NCBI RefSeq assembly: GCF_001721295.1
Contig: NZ_MDDS01000086.1
Coordinates: 62,001-126,000 of the forward strand
Length of the DNA stretch: 64,000 nucleotides
DNA from: Sphingomonas turrisvirgatae
GTDB taxonomy: Bacteria; Pseudomonadota; Alphaproteobacteria; Sphingomonadales; Sphingomonadaceae
Direction of reading: 5' to 3'
Shown: positions 52,573-61,712 of the stretch, piece by piece
Numbering within the stretch: position 1 is the first letter of the stretch
Layout of the letters: the number at the start of each line of letters is the position of its first letter
Notes under the pieces: model-generated
Database searches by the model: none
What the model saw: the letters and a program-made list of their open reading frames with translations, nothing else
What the model was told of the DNA's origin: nothing
Made by a program: the position numbers and the translations under genes

Positions 52573-54602
52573 GGGCGCTGACAGCGATGTTGCTGCTGCC
52601 GTCCGCAGCGACGGCACAGGAAATCGTGGTCACCGGCCGCGGGCTCGACTCGCCACCGGGTGAGGCAGCCTATGCCGTCACGGAAATCGATCGCGCGGCG
52701 CTGACGCAAACGGCCAGCGGGCGGTTCGAGGACGTGCTGCGCGACGCGGCCGGCGCGGCGCAATTCCGGCGCGCCGATTCGCGATCGGCGCATCCCACCG
52801 CGCAGGGCATCACGCTGCGCGGCCTTGGCGGCAACGCGTCGAGCCGGGCGCTGCTGCTTCTCGACGGGGTGCCGCAAGCCGATCCGTTCGGCGGCTGGGT
52901 CGCCTTTCCCGCCTATCTCCCCGAGCGACTGGCCGGCGTGCGGATCACGCGCGGCGGGGGCAGCGGATATCAGGGGCCAGGCGCGCTCGCCGGCACGATC
53001 GAGCTGACCAGTGCCGGACCCGACATGCTCGGCCCGCTCGACCTGGCTGCCTTTTATGGAAGCCGCGAGTCGATCGATCTGGTTGGTACGAGCGGCCTGC
53101 GACTGGGCGGGGGGGCACTGAGCATCGCTGGGCAATATGCGCGTGGTGACGGATTCGTGCCGATCGTGGCGGAGGACCGTGGCCCGGCGGACCGCGCGGC
53201 ACCTTATGAGCAAGCCTCGCTCGCCCTTCGCGCGGTCGTGCCGGTCGGCCTCGCGTTGGAATTGCAGGCGGGGCTCAGCGGTTTTACCGATGCGCGGGAT
53301 CGCGGGACTGCCTTCACCGATGTGCGCAGCCAGGGCGCGGACGCGAACCTGCGGCTGGTTGGGCGCGGACCGTGGAACTGGTCGCTGCTCGGCTATCTTC
53401 AGCATCGCGATTTCTCAAGCGGCTTTGCCAGCCTGAATGCCGGGCGCGTCGCCGCCAGCGCGACGCTGGACCAGCATGTGCCGGCGACCGGCGCTGGCGC
53501 GCGGCTGGAGCTGTCCCCGCCGATCGGCGGCGGCGCCACCTTGCGCTTCGGAGGCGACGTGCGCGCCACGTCGGGCCGCACGCAGGAGCTTTATACCTTC
53601 GTCGCGGGCGCAGCGACTCGCCGCCGCGTGGCTGGGGGCGAGACGCTGACAGCCGGTGCCTTTGCAGACCTGAGCGTCGAGCGTGGCGCGTTGACCATCA
53701 ACCTGGGCGGCCGCGCGGACCATTGGTCGCTGGCCAGTGGCGCGCTGTTCGAAGCGCCGCTCGCCGGGGGTGCCGCGCTGACCGATACGCGTTTTGCCGA
53801 CCGCAGCGGCTGGGCCGGTACCGGGCGCGCCGGCGCCGCACTCGCGCTGTCGCCGGCGCTGTCGCTGCGCACGGCCGCCTATCTTGGCTGGCGGTTGCCG
53901 ACGCTCAACGAGCTATACCGGCCGTTCCGCGCGGGCACCGATGCGACCGCGGCCAATCCGCTGCTCGATCCCGAGCGATCGCGCGGAATCGAAGCCGGCG
54001 TCGACGTGACTGCCGGTGGCGGCTTCAGCCTGCGCGCGACCGGCTATTGGAACCGGATCGGCGGCGCGATCGGCAATGTGACGCTGGGCACCGGGCCCGG
54101 CAATTTCCCCGGTATCGGCTTCGTTGCGGCAGGCGGGGCGTATCGTCAGCGGCTGAACCTCGACGCGATCGTCGCAAAGGGTGCGGAAGTCGATCTGCGC
54201 TGGCAGGCCGGCCCATGGCGGGCGAGCGCATCCTGGGCCTATACCGACGCCCGCGTGACGGCGAGCGGCCCGGCGCGGGCATTGGACGGCCTGCGTCCGG
54301 CACAGACCGCGCGGCACCAGGGGTCGGCGACGCTTGGTTGGCAGGATGACGGCCTGTCGCTGGCGGTGACCGGCCGCTACGTCGGGCCGCAGTTCGAGGA
54401 TGACCAGAATGCCCGCGCGCTCGCCCGGGCGTTCACGCTCGACGCGCGCGCGATGGTGCCTGTCACACATTCGCTGGCGCTTGAGCTTCGCGGCGAGAAT
54501 TTGGGCGATGCACGAGTCGAGACCGCGATCAGCGGCGGCGACATCGTCGAACGCGCGGCGCCGCGTACGTTGTGGCTGGGGGTGCGCTACCGCCTGCGCT
54601 GA
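52569..54602 (+). CDS. TonB-dependent receptor
   Basis: 677 residues from ATG 52569, starting with a signal peptide (MRALTAMLLLPSAATAQ) and a TonB box-like EIVVTG. The plug domain carries ALLLLDGVPQADPFGG and YQGPGALAGTIELTS; the barrel follows from about 160 and ends in WLGVRYRLR. It is shorter than most receptors but complete. The substrate (siderophore, vitamin or glycan) cannot be read. Its start overlaps the maiA stop by 4 bases. Confidence 0.9.
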   Translation: MRALTAMLLLPSAATAQEIVVTGRGLDSPPGEAAYAVTEIDRAALTQTASGRFEDVLRDAAGAAQFRRADSRSAHPTAQGITLRGLGGNASSRALLLLDGVPQADPFGGWVAFPAYLPERLAGVRITRGGGSGYQGPGALAGTIELTSAGPDMLGPLDLAAFYGSRESIDLVGTSGLRLGGGALSIAGQYARGDGFVPIVAEDRGPADRAAPYEQASLALRAVVPVGLALELQAGLSGFTDARDRGTAFTDVRSQGADANLRLVGRGPWNWSLLGYLQHRDFSSGFASLNAGRVAASATLDQHVPATGAGARLELSPPIGGGATLRFGGDVRATSGRTQELYTFVAGAATRRRVAGGETLTAGAFADLSVERGALTINLGGRADHWSLASGALFEAPLAGGAALTDTRFADRSGWAGTGRAGAALALSPALSLRTAAYLGWRLPTLNELYRPFRAGTDATAANPLLDPERSRGIEAGVDVTAGGGFSLRATGYWNRIGGAIGNVTLGTGPGNFPGIGFVAAGGAYRQRLNLDAIVAKGAEVDLRWQAGPWRASASWAYTDARVTASGPARALDGLRPAQTARHQGSATLGWQDDGLSLAVTGRYVGPQFEDDQNARALARAFTLDARAMVPVTHSLALELRGENLGDARVETAISGGDIVERAAPRTLWLGVRYRLR

Positions 54603-55678
54603 GCGGCCAGCTCGTCGAACAGCGCGAGATAGGCCGCGATCGGGTCTGGCCCCGTCTCCACACGCGGCTCCGGGCGCGGTCGTCCCGGGGCGAGCCAATG
54701 GTTGAGCGCGCCGACCAGCCGTGCACGGTCGCCCACGGGCACGATCGTGCCGATGGCGGGCGAGTCGATCAGTTCGGGGATCGCGCTGCTAGAATCGGTG
54801 GCGACGACGGGCGTGCCGAGCGCGATCGCTTCGCGCAGCACGCCCGGCACGCCCTCGAACTCGCTGGTCAACACTACCGCGCTGGCTCGCGCGATGGCGG
54901 GAAGCGGATCGGGCGCATGGCCGGGCATCGACACGCGATCGTGCAAGCCGGTCCGGTCGATCAGCCGCGCCAGTGCGTCGCGTTCCTCCCCCTCCCCAAG
55001 CAGCAGCAATGTGACGCCGCGGTCGTGCAGGCGGGGCAACGCTTCAATGAGCCGATCCCAGCGTTTCTGCGGCGCCAGCCGGCCGACGCCCAGGATGAAG
55101 CGGCCCGGTGGCATCGGCGGCGGCGCTGCGCCCGGGATCGGCAGCGCGGGTGGATTCGCAATGACACGGATCTGGTCCGGACGCAGCGCCATCGCGTCGG
55201 CCGCCTCCCGCGCCATCGCCGGCGTCATCGCCACGACAGCATCCAGGAAGCGGCGGTGGCCGCGCAGCCACAGCCGATAACCCGCGCCAGCGCCACGCGG
55301 CAGATCGGGACGGACAAGCGCGTTCGACACCTTGCCCACGATAGGCGGGCAGTCGCTGTCCAGACGCGCGCGCAACCAGCAGGCCGCGGCGGTATAGTGA
55401 TTGCCTGGGCAAAACACGACGTCCGGGGCCAGCGCACGGACCAGCGCGGGCAGCCCCAACAGCGCGCGATATCGTGGATCCCCCAGTTCGTGCAGCGCGA
55501 CGCCCGGCGGCAGCTCATGGGCAAGCGCGCCGCTGGCCTTGCCGATCACCAACGTCACGCGTCGGCTCGCAGCCGCCCAGCCGGCCGCCATACGCAGCAG
55601 CGCGCGTTCCACGCCGCCGCCGTTCAGCGTCTGCGCAAAGCTTAGAATATGGTCGGCTGGTCGATTTCGTTGCGGCAT
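54587..55678 (-). CDS. GT4-type glycosyltransferase (locus copy A)
   Basis: 363 residues. The N-terminal half begins SFAQTLNGGGVERALLRM, the acceptor domain of GT4 enzymes; the C-terminal nucleotide-sugar domain has ILGVGRLAPQKRWDRLIEAL and EFEGVPGVLREAIALGTPVV, giving the E-x7-E retaining motif. Sugar and acceptor are unknown. It runs opposite to the surrounding genes, converging on the TonB receptor with a 16-base overlap. Confidence 0.85.
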   Translation of the reverse strand: MPQRNRPADHILSFAQTLNGGGVERALLRMAAGWAAASRRVTLVIGKASGALAHELPPGVALHELGDPRYRALLGLPALVRALAPDVVFCPGNHYTAAACWLRARLDSDCPPIVGKVSNALVRPDLPRGAGAGYRLWLRGHRRFLDAVVAMTPAMAREAADAMALRPDQIRVIANPPALPIPGAAPPPMPPGRFILGVGRLAPQKRWDRLIEALPRLHDRGVTLLLLGEGEERDALARLIDRTGLHDRVSMPGHAPDPLPAIARASAVVLTSEFEGVPGVLREAIALGTPVVATDSSSAIPELIDSPAIGTIVPVGDRARLVGALNHWLAPGRPRPEPRVETGPDPIAAYLALFDELAAQRRR

Positions 55679-55866
55679 CGTTGCGACAAAGGCTTGTAGG
55701 TTGCCATGCTAAAGCCCAAATCGTCGCGCTTAGGAACCGCAATGTGCCGGTATGTGCCGCGACTTCGGGACGAATGTCGGATTTGATGCGTTGACGGGAT
55801 TGCGGGGGCGCTTCCGGGAAGGGCGTCGGATTGGCCTATGTTGATTTACCGGGAGCGTCCGCTTCG

Positions 55867-56796
55867 ATGACAACCACCGTCGCTCAGCCGGCCGCGCCGA
55901 TACCGGACGCGGCCGAATTGTCGGGTCTCGAACCGATCCAGTCTATCAAGCGCCGCTGGCCGGCACTGCTCGGCGCGCTGCTGTCGCTGCTGATGGTAAT
56001 CGGCCTGGGTCACGAGCTGTTCGACAAGGGACTGGCCGGCCTCACCCAGACCGCCCCAGTCAGCCCGCTTTTCTACCTCTTCTTTGCCGCGATGTATCTG
56101 CTGCCGCCAACGATGGACTATGTCATCTTCCGGCGGCTGTGGGGCATTCCGGCGACCGGCATGGTGGCGCTGCATCGCAAGCGGATCGCGAATGATGTCG
56201 TGCTCGGCTATTCGGGTGAGGCCTATTTCTATGCCTGGGCACGGCAGCGCACGACGATGGTCGCCGCTCCGTTCGGCGCGGTGAAGGACGTGACGATCCT
56301 GTCGGCAATGGCCGGCAATGCGATCACGTTGGCGCTGCTCGCCCTCGCGCTGCCGCTCGCCAGCGAATTGCTGACACCCGGGCAGTTCAAGACTGGCCTG
56401 ACCGCCGCGGCAATCATCGTGGCGATGTCGCTGCCGTTCCTGCTGTTTTCGCGGCGCGTCTTTTCGTTGCAGCGGCGCGAATTGTGGTGGGTGTTCGCGA
56501 TGCACGCGCTGCGCCTGGTCGGCGGCACGCTCTTCATCGCGCTGGCATGGCATTTTGCGATGCCGGCGGTGACGCTTGGCATGTGGATCCTGCTGGCGGC
56601 GGCGCGCATGCTGGTCTCTCGCCTGCCGTTCGTGCCGGCTAAGGACGTGCTGTTCGCCAATTTCGCGATCCTGCTGATCGGACAGGGCCAGGCACTGTCC
56701 GAGTTGCTGGCGTTCGTCGCCGCGCTTACGCTGTTGGGGCACGTGCTGCTGATCGCGGGCTTTGCCTTGCTGGGGCTGGTCAAGAAGGACCTGTGA
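55867..56796 (+). CDS. Polytopic membrane protein of unknown function
   Basis: 309 residues from ATG 55867, preceded by GGGAG; a TTG at 55831 would add 12 residues. Nine or so hydrophobic segments alternate with short loops, including AMYLLPPTMDYVIFRRL and VFSLQRRELWWVFAMHAL. The cytoplasmic-looking stretch VALHRKRIANDVVLGYSGEAY is the most distinctive part. I do not recognise a family. It sits between two GT4 genes and overlaps the following DUF2141 gene by 4 bases. Confidence 0.75.
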   Translation: MTTTVAQPAAPIPDAAELSGLEPIQSIKRRWPALLGALLSLLMVIGLGHELFDKGLAGLTQTAPVSPLFYLFFAAMYLLPPTMDYVIFRRLWGIPATGMVALHRKRIANDVVLGYSGEAYFYAWARQRTTMVAAPFGAVKDVTILSAMAGNAITLALLALALPLASELLTPGQFKTGLTAAAIIVAMSLPFLLFSRRVFSLQRRELWWVFAMHALRLVGGTLFIALAWHFAMPAVTLGMWILLAAARMLVSRLPFVPAKDVLFANFAILLIGQGQALSELLAFVAALTLLGHVLLIAGFALLGLVKKDL

Positions 56797-57320
56797 CGCG
56801 CCGCGGCGCCTGGATCGGCATGCCGTTGGTCGTGCTGGTCGCGACGCCTGCAGCGGCGCAGCCCGTGCTGGGCAAGGATGCCGAGGCTTGCGCCCGGGGT
56901 GAGCCGTCGATCCGCGTGACCGCCACCGGGCTGCGCGATCGTACCGGGCGGATGAAGCTCGAGCTGTTTCCAGCCAGTGCCGAGGACTTCCTAAAAGACG
57001 ACACGCTGCTGAAGCGCGAAGGCAAGTTGTTCCGCCGAGTTTGGGCGCGCACCCCCCGCGAAGGGCCGGTTTCGATCTGCATCCGCGTTCCGGCGCGCGG
57101 CCGCTATGCAATCCTGGTCACGCACGATCGCGACGGCCGCAACAAGTTCAACTTCTTCCAGGACGGCGCGGGCTTCCCCACCAATCGCCGGATCGGGCGC
57201 AGCTGGCCGCTGCTGTCGGACGGCGAGGTCAATGTCGGCGGCGGCGTGACGATGGTGACGCTCCGCATGCAGTATCTGCGCGGCGTCAGCGGCTTTGCGC
57301 CCCTGGATACGCTGAACTAG
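56793..57320 (+). CDS. DUF2141 secreted protein (copy 2)
   Basis: 175 residues from GTG 56793, which overlaps the preceding stop as GTGA. A signal peptide (WIGMPLVVLVATPAAAQ) precedes the DUF2141 domain: IRVTATGLRDRTGRMKLELF, AILVTHDRDGRNKFNFFQDG and LRMQYL. The same fold is coded at 21765, there next to a lipid-modifying membrane enzyme. Function unknown. Confidence 0.8.
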   Translation: MTRRGAWIGMPLVVLVATPAAAQPVLGKDAEACARGEPSIRVTATGLRDRTGRMKLELFPASAEDFLKDDTLLKREGKLFRRVWARTPREGPVSICIRVPARGRYAILVTHDRDGRNKFNFFQDGAGFPTNRRIGRSWPLLSDGEVNVGGGVTMVTLRMQYLRGVSGFAPLDTLN

Positions 57321-57329
57321 AGTCCTTCG

Positions 57330-58514
57330 ATGCGCATCGTCGACGTCAACGAATATTATTCGCCCACCGGCGGGGGCGTGCGGACCTATCTCGACCGCAA
57401 GATGCGCATCATGGCCGAGCTTGGCCATGAGCTGATCGTGATCGCGCCGTTCGACGAGGATCGGATCGAGGATCGCCCGGATGGCGGGCGGATCCATTGG
57501 GTCAAGTCGCCGCCGCTGATCTTCGACCGCAATTATTGGCTGTTCCGGCACGACGCGCCGATCGCCGCATTGCTGGACCAGTTGCAACCCGATGTTATCG
57601 AGACGAGTTCGTTCTGGCGTTCCGCCTGGGTCATCGGACGCTGGCGGGGAGACGCGCTCAAGGTCTTCTTTGCGCATAACGACAATATCGGCGGCAATCT
57701 GTCGCGGCTGCTGCATGTCAGCCCGCAGCGTGCCGAGGCGCTGTTCGCGTGGTTCACGCGCTATACCGACCGGTGTCTGACGATGTTCGACGCATTCGTC
57801 ACCAACGGGCCCGCGCTCGCCAAACGCTATGCGCGGCGGGGCACGAAGGTGACGGCGGCGGCGCCGCTCGGCATCGACCGCAGCCGGTTTTCGCCCGAGC
57901 TGCGCGACGAGAAGCTGCGTGAGGCGATGCTGGCCCAGCTGGACCTGCCGCCGCATGCCCATCTGCTGATCGGGCTGGGGCGGCATCATGCCGAAAAGCG
58001 CTGGCCGGTGGTGATCGATGCGGTGGAGCAGGCGGGCGCGGACATTCCGGTCGGGCTGATGCTGCTGGGCGATGGCATGCAGCGCTCGCAGCTCGAACGG
58101 CAAATTGCGGGCAACCAGCATATCCGGCTGTTCCGCCCGGTCTATGACCGCGAGCGGTTCAGCCGCATCCTGGCCAGCGCCGACGCGCTGATCCACGGAT
58201 CGGATCAGGAGCCGTTCGGGCTGGTCGCATCCGAAGCGCTGGCGTCTGGGTTGCCGCTGATCGTACCGGACGATGGCGGCTGCGCGGAAGTGGCCGATCC
58301 GCTGTTCGCCGAGACCTATCGCGGCGGCGACGCGCGCGACTGCGCCGAGGCGATCCGGCGGCTGTTCGCGCGCGACCAGCCGCTCCTGCGCGCGGCCGCC
58401 CGGCGCGCAGCGGGTCAGGTGCTGTCCGATCGCGACCATGCGATCGCCCTGGTCGAGCTCTATTCGCGGCTGATCGTGGCGCGCGACGAGGCGCGGGCTC
58501 GCCAGAGCGCATAG
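57330..58514 (+). CDS. GT4-type glycosyltransferase (locus copy B)
   Basis: 394 residues. Starts MRIVDVNEYYSPTGGGVRTY, typical of GT4 enzymes acting near the membrane; the C-terminal domain shows LIGLGRHHAEKRWPVVIDAV and SDQEPFGLVASEALASGLPL (E-x7-E). ATG 57330 lies 9 bases after the DUF2141 stop. Its 3' end overlaps the convergent GT39-like gene by 55 bases. Sugar and acceptor unknown. Confidence 0.86.
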   Translation: MRIVDVNEYYSPTGGGVRTYLDRKMRIMAELGHELIVIAPFDEDRIEDRPDGGRIHWVKSPPLIFDRNYWLFRHDAPIAALLDQLQPDVIETSSFWRSAWVIGRWRGDALKVFFAHNDNIGGNLSRLLHVSPQRAEALFAWFTRYTDRCLTMFDAFVTNGPALAKRYARRGTKVTAAAPLGIDRSRFSPELRDEKLREAMLAQLDLPPHAHLLIGLGRHHAEKRWPVVIDAVEQAGADIPVGLMLLGDGMQRSQLERQIAGNQHIRLFRPVYDRERFSRILASADALIHGSDQEPFGLVASEALASGLPLIVPDDGGCAEVADPLFAETYRGGDARDCAEAIRRLFARDQPLLRAAARRAAGQVLSDRDHAIALVELYSRLIVARDEARARQSA

Positions 58515-59920
58515 CGGTCCCGGCCCAGCGGCATGTCGCCTGCCATCACGTAATCGCGCGAGAGTGCGGCGACCATCTGCGCGCGGATGGCCGGGATTTC
58601 GCCCCGATAGGGTCCGCGTACCACGACCCATTGCGGGCGACGGTGGAGGATGCGCTGGAGTTCGGCCGCTGCGTCGGCGCCGACCGCCCCCGCCTCGCGA
58701 TCACGGCTGAGATGGCTGGGGAAGATCCAGCGCGTGACCGCGCAGCGGCCGGTCATCGCATAGAGCATCGTCGTGCCCGAATAGACGTGCAGGCAGCCGG
58801 CACCGGGTCCGATCGCGCGCGCGATAGCGGCGACTTGCGCCGGGGTGCCGCGCTCGAGCCGCTTGACCAGCAACGTGACTTGCCCGCCGATGAAGACGAG
58901 GGTCAGGACGATGGCGGCGAAGCGACGATGCGTCCCCAGCACGCCGGCGGCGCAGGCGGCGAGCGGGGGGATCAGGGGCAGGCCGTAATGGTTGAACCAT
59001 GCGCCAAAGATCGCCACGCCGAACAAGGATGCCGCAGCCCAGGCGAACAGGAAATTGGCCATGGCTCGCTGCGTAGCCGCATCGCTGCGGCGACGACGCG
59101 CGCGCATCGCCATGGCCGCCAGCGGCGAGAGGATCAGCACCAGGATCGCGAGGTTGCCAAGTTGGCTGGGCAGGGGGTCCGACTGACGATCGAGGATCGA
59201 GCGGAAATTGGCGTAGAGCCATGTCTCACCCTCTCCCATGCCGGCATAGATCGCCCAGGCGAGCAGCGTCGGCGCGAGAGCGATGCCGGCGAGCGGCACC
59301 GCTAATAGTGCGAGGCGCGGGAGACGCGCACCGTCGCGCCACTCGCGCCACAGCAGCCAGAGGCCGAAAAACGCCCCTTCGAACACCGCCGAATATTTGA
59401 TCTGCAACGTGATGCCGACCAGCGCCATCGCCGCGCAGCCCTGTGCCAGCCGGCGGGCGGCGGAGGTCTCAACGCTGCGCGGGGCGACCAGCGTGGCGGC
59501 GGCGATCATCAGCAGATTGTAGAAGACCGGCGCCTGTCCGCCCTGTCCGTCGAGCAGGTTCGGCCACAGGATGACGGCGATCCCCGCCGCCGTCGCACCC
59601 GTTTCCCAGCCGGCGCGAGTCGCCAGGCGCACGGTCAACAGCGCGGTGGCGAAAAGGCAGATGAGCGCCAGCGCCTGATACACCCAGATACCTGCCGGGT
59701 AGCCGAGCGATGCCGCCGGCGCGTAGAGCAGGAACAGCCCGATCGGCTTGCGGTCCCATATATCGACATAGGGTATTGCGCCCTGCGTCATCATGCGCGC
59801 GGCGGTGAAGTAAAACTCCTCATCCACATGCAGGATCGGATTGCCGAACGTGATCGCCCGCGCCGCGAAGGCGACGAGGAGGAGGATCAGCCAGCGGGGG
59901 ACGTTGATCGAGCGGGTCAC
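58460..59920 (-). CDS. GT39/ArnT-like membrane glycosyltransferase-family protein
   Basis: About 486 residues from GTG 59920 (a GTG at 59926 is also possible). Some twelve membrane segments; the N-terminus FGNPILHVDEEFYFTAARMM carries the acidic residues (DEE) of the first periplasmic loop, where C-family polyprenyl-phosphate-sugar glycosyltransferases bind metal and substrate, and KPIGLFLLYAPAASLGYPA follows. Donor and acceptor unknown. The Shine-Dalgarno is supplied by the GA-rich repeat. Confidence 0.75.
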   Translation of the reverse strand: MTRSINVPRWLILLLVAFAARAITFGNPILHVDEEFYFTAARMMTQGAIPYVDIWDRKPIGLFLLYAPAASLGYPAGIWVYQALALICLFATALLTVRLATRAGWETGATAAGIAVILWPNLLDGQGGQAPVFYNLLMIAAATLVAPRSVETSAARRLAQGCAAMALVGITLQIKYSAVFEGAFFGLWLLWREWRDGARLPRLALLAVPLAGIALAPTLLAWAIYAGMGEGETWLYANFRSILDRQSDPLPSQLGNLAILVLILSPLAAMAMRARRRRSDAATQRAMANFLFAWAAASLFGVAIFGAWFNHYGLPLIPPLAACAAGVLGTHRRFAAIVLTLVFIGGQVTLLVKRLERGTPAQVAAIARAIGPGAGCLHVYSGTTMLYAMTGRCAVTRWIFPSHLSRDREAGAVGADAAAELQRILHRRPQWVVVRGPYRGEIPAIRAQMVAALSRDYVMAGDMPLGRDRYALWRARASSRATISRE

Positions 59921-59949
59921 CCTCACCCTTCCAGCGGGAGAGGGGAGAG
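59919..59949. repeat. GA-rich dispersed element overlapping a start codon
   Basis: On the minus strand this reads CTCTCCCCTCTCCCGCTGG followed by AAGGGTGAGGG. It shares the exact 13-mer GGAAGGGTGAGGG (59920-59932 on the plus-strand numbering) with the element before acpS. Confidence 0.6.
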
Positions 59950-59984
59950 CAGCATAAGGGCGATCGTTATTCCGGCGGGAAAGC

Positions 59985-61646
59985 TCACACCTTGGCTGGG
60001 TAGACCGGGCGGATGTCGACCGGAATGGCCGTCATCGACGCGATGACGCCGCGGGCATTGTCGTCCAGCACCGCCCATTTGGCCATGAATGCCTTCACAC
60101 CCGCATAATCGCCATTGTGCTGAAGCACGATCATCTCGCGCAGCAGGTCGCGCAGGCCGGCCTCGAATTTCCCGTTGTCGATGCGGTAGCGGCCGGCCGT
60201 GGCATCCCAGGCGAACGCGCCCTTGGCCTTGAGATAGCCATATTGCATCGCCGCACCCTGGCCGTGTGCCTCGGCGATGCCGAACCGCATCGCGCGGAAG
60301 GTCCCGGCGAGATAGGTAGCGAACAACTGCGGCTTTTCGGCTGCGGGCAGCTCGCCCTTCTGCATCATGAACAGGATGTTCCATGCGCCCATGACGTCGG
60401 CCTTGGCCTCTTCCAGCGCCGAAGCCTGATCCTTCAGCGCTTCGCTGACCGTCGTCTTCTGTCCATTCAGTGTGATGGTGCCCGGCCCCAGGCTGTGCGA
60501 CAGTTCGTGGAACAGCGTTTCGAGCTGCATGTACTTCTTGGCGACCTGGCTGGCCTGGTCGGGCACCAGCACCAGCGGTGCCATGGGCGCGAGGATGCGG
60601 TCGTATTTCGCGCCCAGGACGTTGGACAGGATAACCTTCTTCGCGCCCTTCGCTTCGCGCACACGTTCGTCGTTCGGCAGGTTGAAGGCGACGGTCTGGA
60701 TGCCGGGCACATTGTCGCCGCCGCCGCGGATCTGCTCGGCAACCGCGATCGGCGAGGCAAAGCCGCGTTGGAAGTTCTTGAGCGTCTCGTCGACCGGCAG
60801 GTTCGCTTCCATGTCGCGCAGATAGCGTTTGTACTTGTCGAGCGCGGCCGACTCCTTCGGGTCCTTCAGCGTCACGAAGCTTTCGAACGCGGTCTTCTGG
60901 CCGTGCAGCTTGTCGGTATAGACTTCGTACGGCCCGATCGCGACTTCGATCGGCGTGTCCTTCAAGTCCATCCAGGCAAGTTCGGACACGAAATAATCGT
61001 CGGTCAGGAACGCCTTGGCGCGCAGCGACAGGAATTTCTTCAGGCTGGGATTGGTGGTGATCGCGGCGGCCTGGTTGAGCAGGTCGGCGGCCTTGGTGAG
61101 TTCGGGCTTGTAGGCGACCGAATAGGGGATCGCCTTGAGCTTCGCGCCATCGCGCACGACGATCGTATAGGGGCTGGTCAGCGCGGTCTTCTCAGCCGGG
61201 TTCTTGGCGAGATAGTCGTCGAACGCCTCACGCGTGAGGTCCGCGGGATAGAAGCCGGCGCCTTCCGGCATCGTGCCGCTGCCCCAGAAGGCTTGCTCTT
61301 CGGCGAGCGGATCCCATGGCCCGAAATAACGGTCGTACATCTCGAGCTTGAGCGCATCGCCTTCCGCGGCGATCCTGGCGCGGGTTTGCTGCCAATTCGC
61401 GTCGCGCTGCTTGCGATAGATGTCCGACATGACGTCGGACGCCTGGATCAGCAGGTTGACGACGCGGCGCTCCTCGTCGGTGAGGAAGCTCGTGTCCGGC
61501 TTCATGTCGATCGTCGCGATCTTCGCCTTTTGCGCGGCGAGGTCATAGGTCTCGGCGGCCGGCGCGACCGTGTTGTTGCCGGCTTCGGGCGCGCCGTTGC
61601 ATGCGGCAGTTGCGAGAAGTAGCGCGATGAGGACGGACTTGCGCAT
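59985..61646 (-). CDS. M49-like (dipeptidyl-peptidase III family) metallopeptidase lipoprotein
   Basis: 553 residues. Signal sequence with lipobox (LLLATAAC, Cys16), then a Pro/Ala linker and the catalytic domain. The zinc motif is HELSH (His380, Glu381, His384) with the third ligand in LEEAKADVMG about 30 residues later, close to the HELLGH/EECRAD pair of M49 enzymes but one residue shorter. A periplasmic peptidase is the likely role. pepN lies upstream on the same strand. Confidence 0.75.
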   Translation of the reverse strand: MRKSVLIALLLATAACNGAPEAGNNTVAPAAETYDLAAQKAKIATIDMKPDTSFLTDEERRVVNLLIQASDVMSDIYRKQRDANWQQTRARIAAEGDALKLEMYDRYFGPWDPLAEEQAFWGSGTMPEGAGFYPADLTREAFDDYLAKNPAEKTALTSPYTIVVRDGAKLKAIPYSVAYKPELTKAADLLNQAAAITTNPSLKKFLSLRAKAFLTDDYFVSELAWMDLKDTPIEVAIGPYEVYTDKLHGQKTAFESFVTLKDPKESAALDKYKRYLRDMEANLPVDETLKNFQRGFASPIAVAEQIRGGGDNVPGIQTVAFNLPNDERVREAKGAKKVILSNVLGAKYDRILAPMAPLVLVPDQASQVAKKYMQLETLFHELSHSLGPGTITLNGQKTTVSEALKDQASALEEAKADVMGAWNILFMMQKGELPAAEKPQLFATYLAGTFRAMRFGIAEAHGQGAAMQYGYLKAKGAFAWDATAGRYRIDNGKFEAGLRDLLREMIVLQHNGDYAGVKAFMAKWAVLDDNARGVIASMTAIPVDIRPVYPAKV

Positions 61647-61712
61647 CTAAGGACTCCGGGATCGTTGACGCGAATCTAGACCCGGTTGTCCCGCCTGTCA
61701 CCCGTCGCGCGT

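Noticed and set aside
55831..55866. TTG start of the orphan membrane protein
   Set aside because: ATG 55867 has GGGAG upstream and the extra 12 residues look unconserved.
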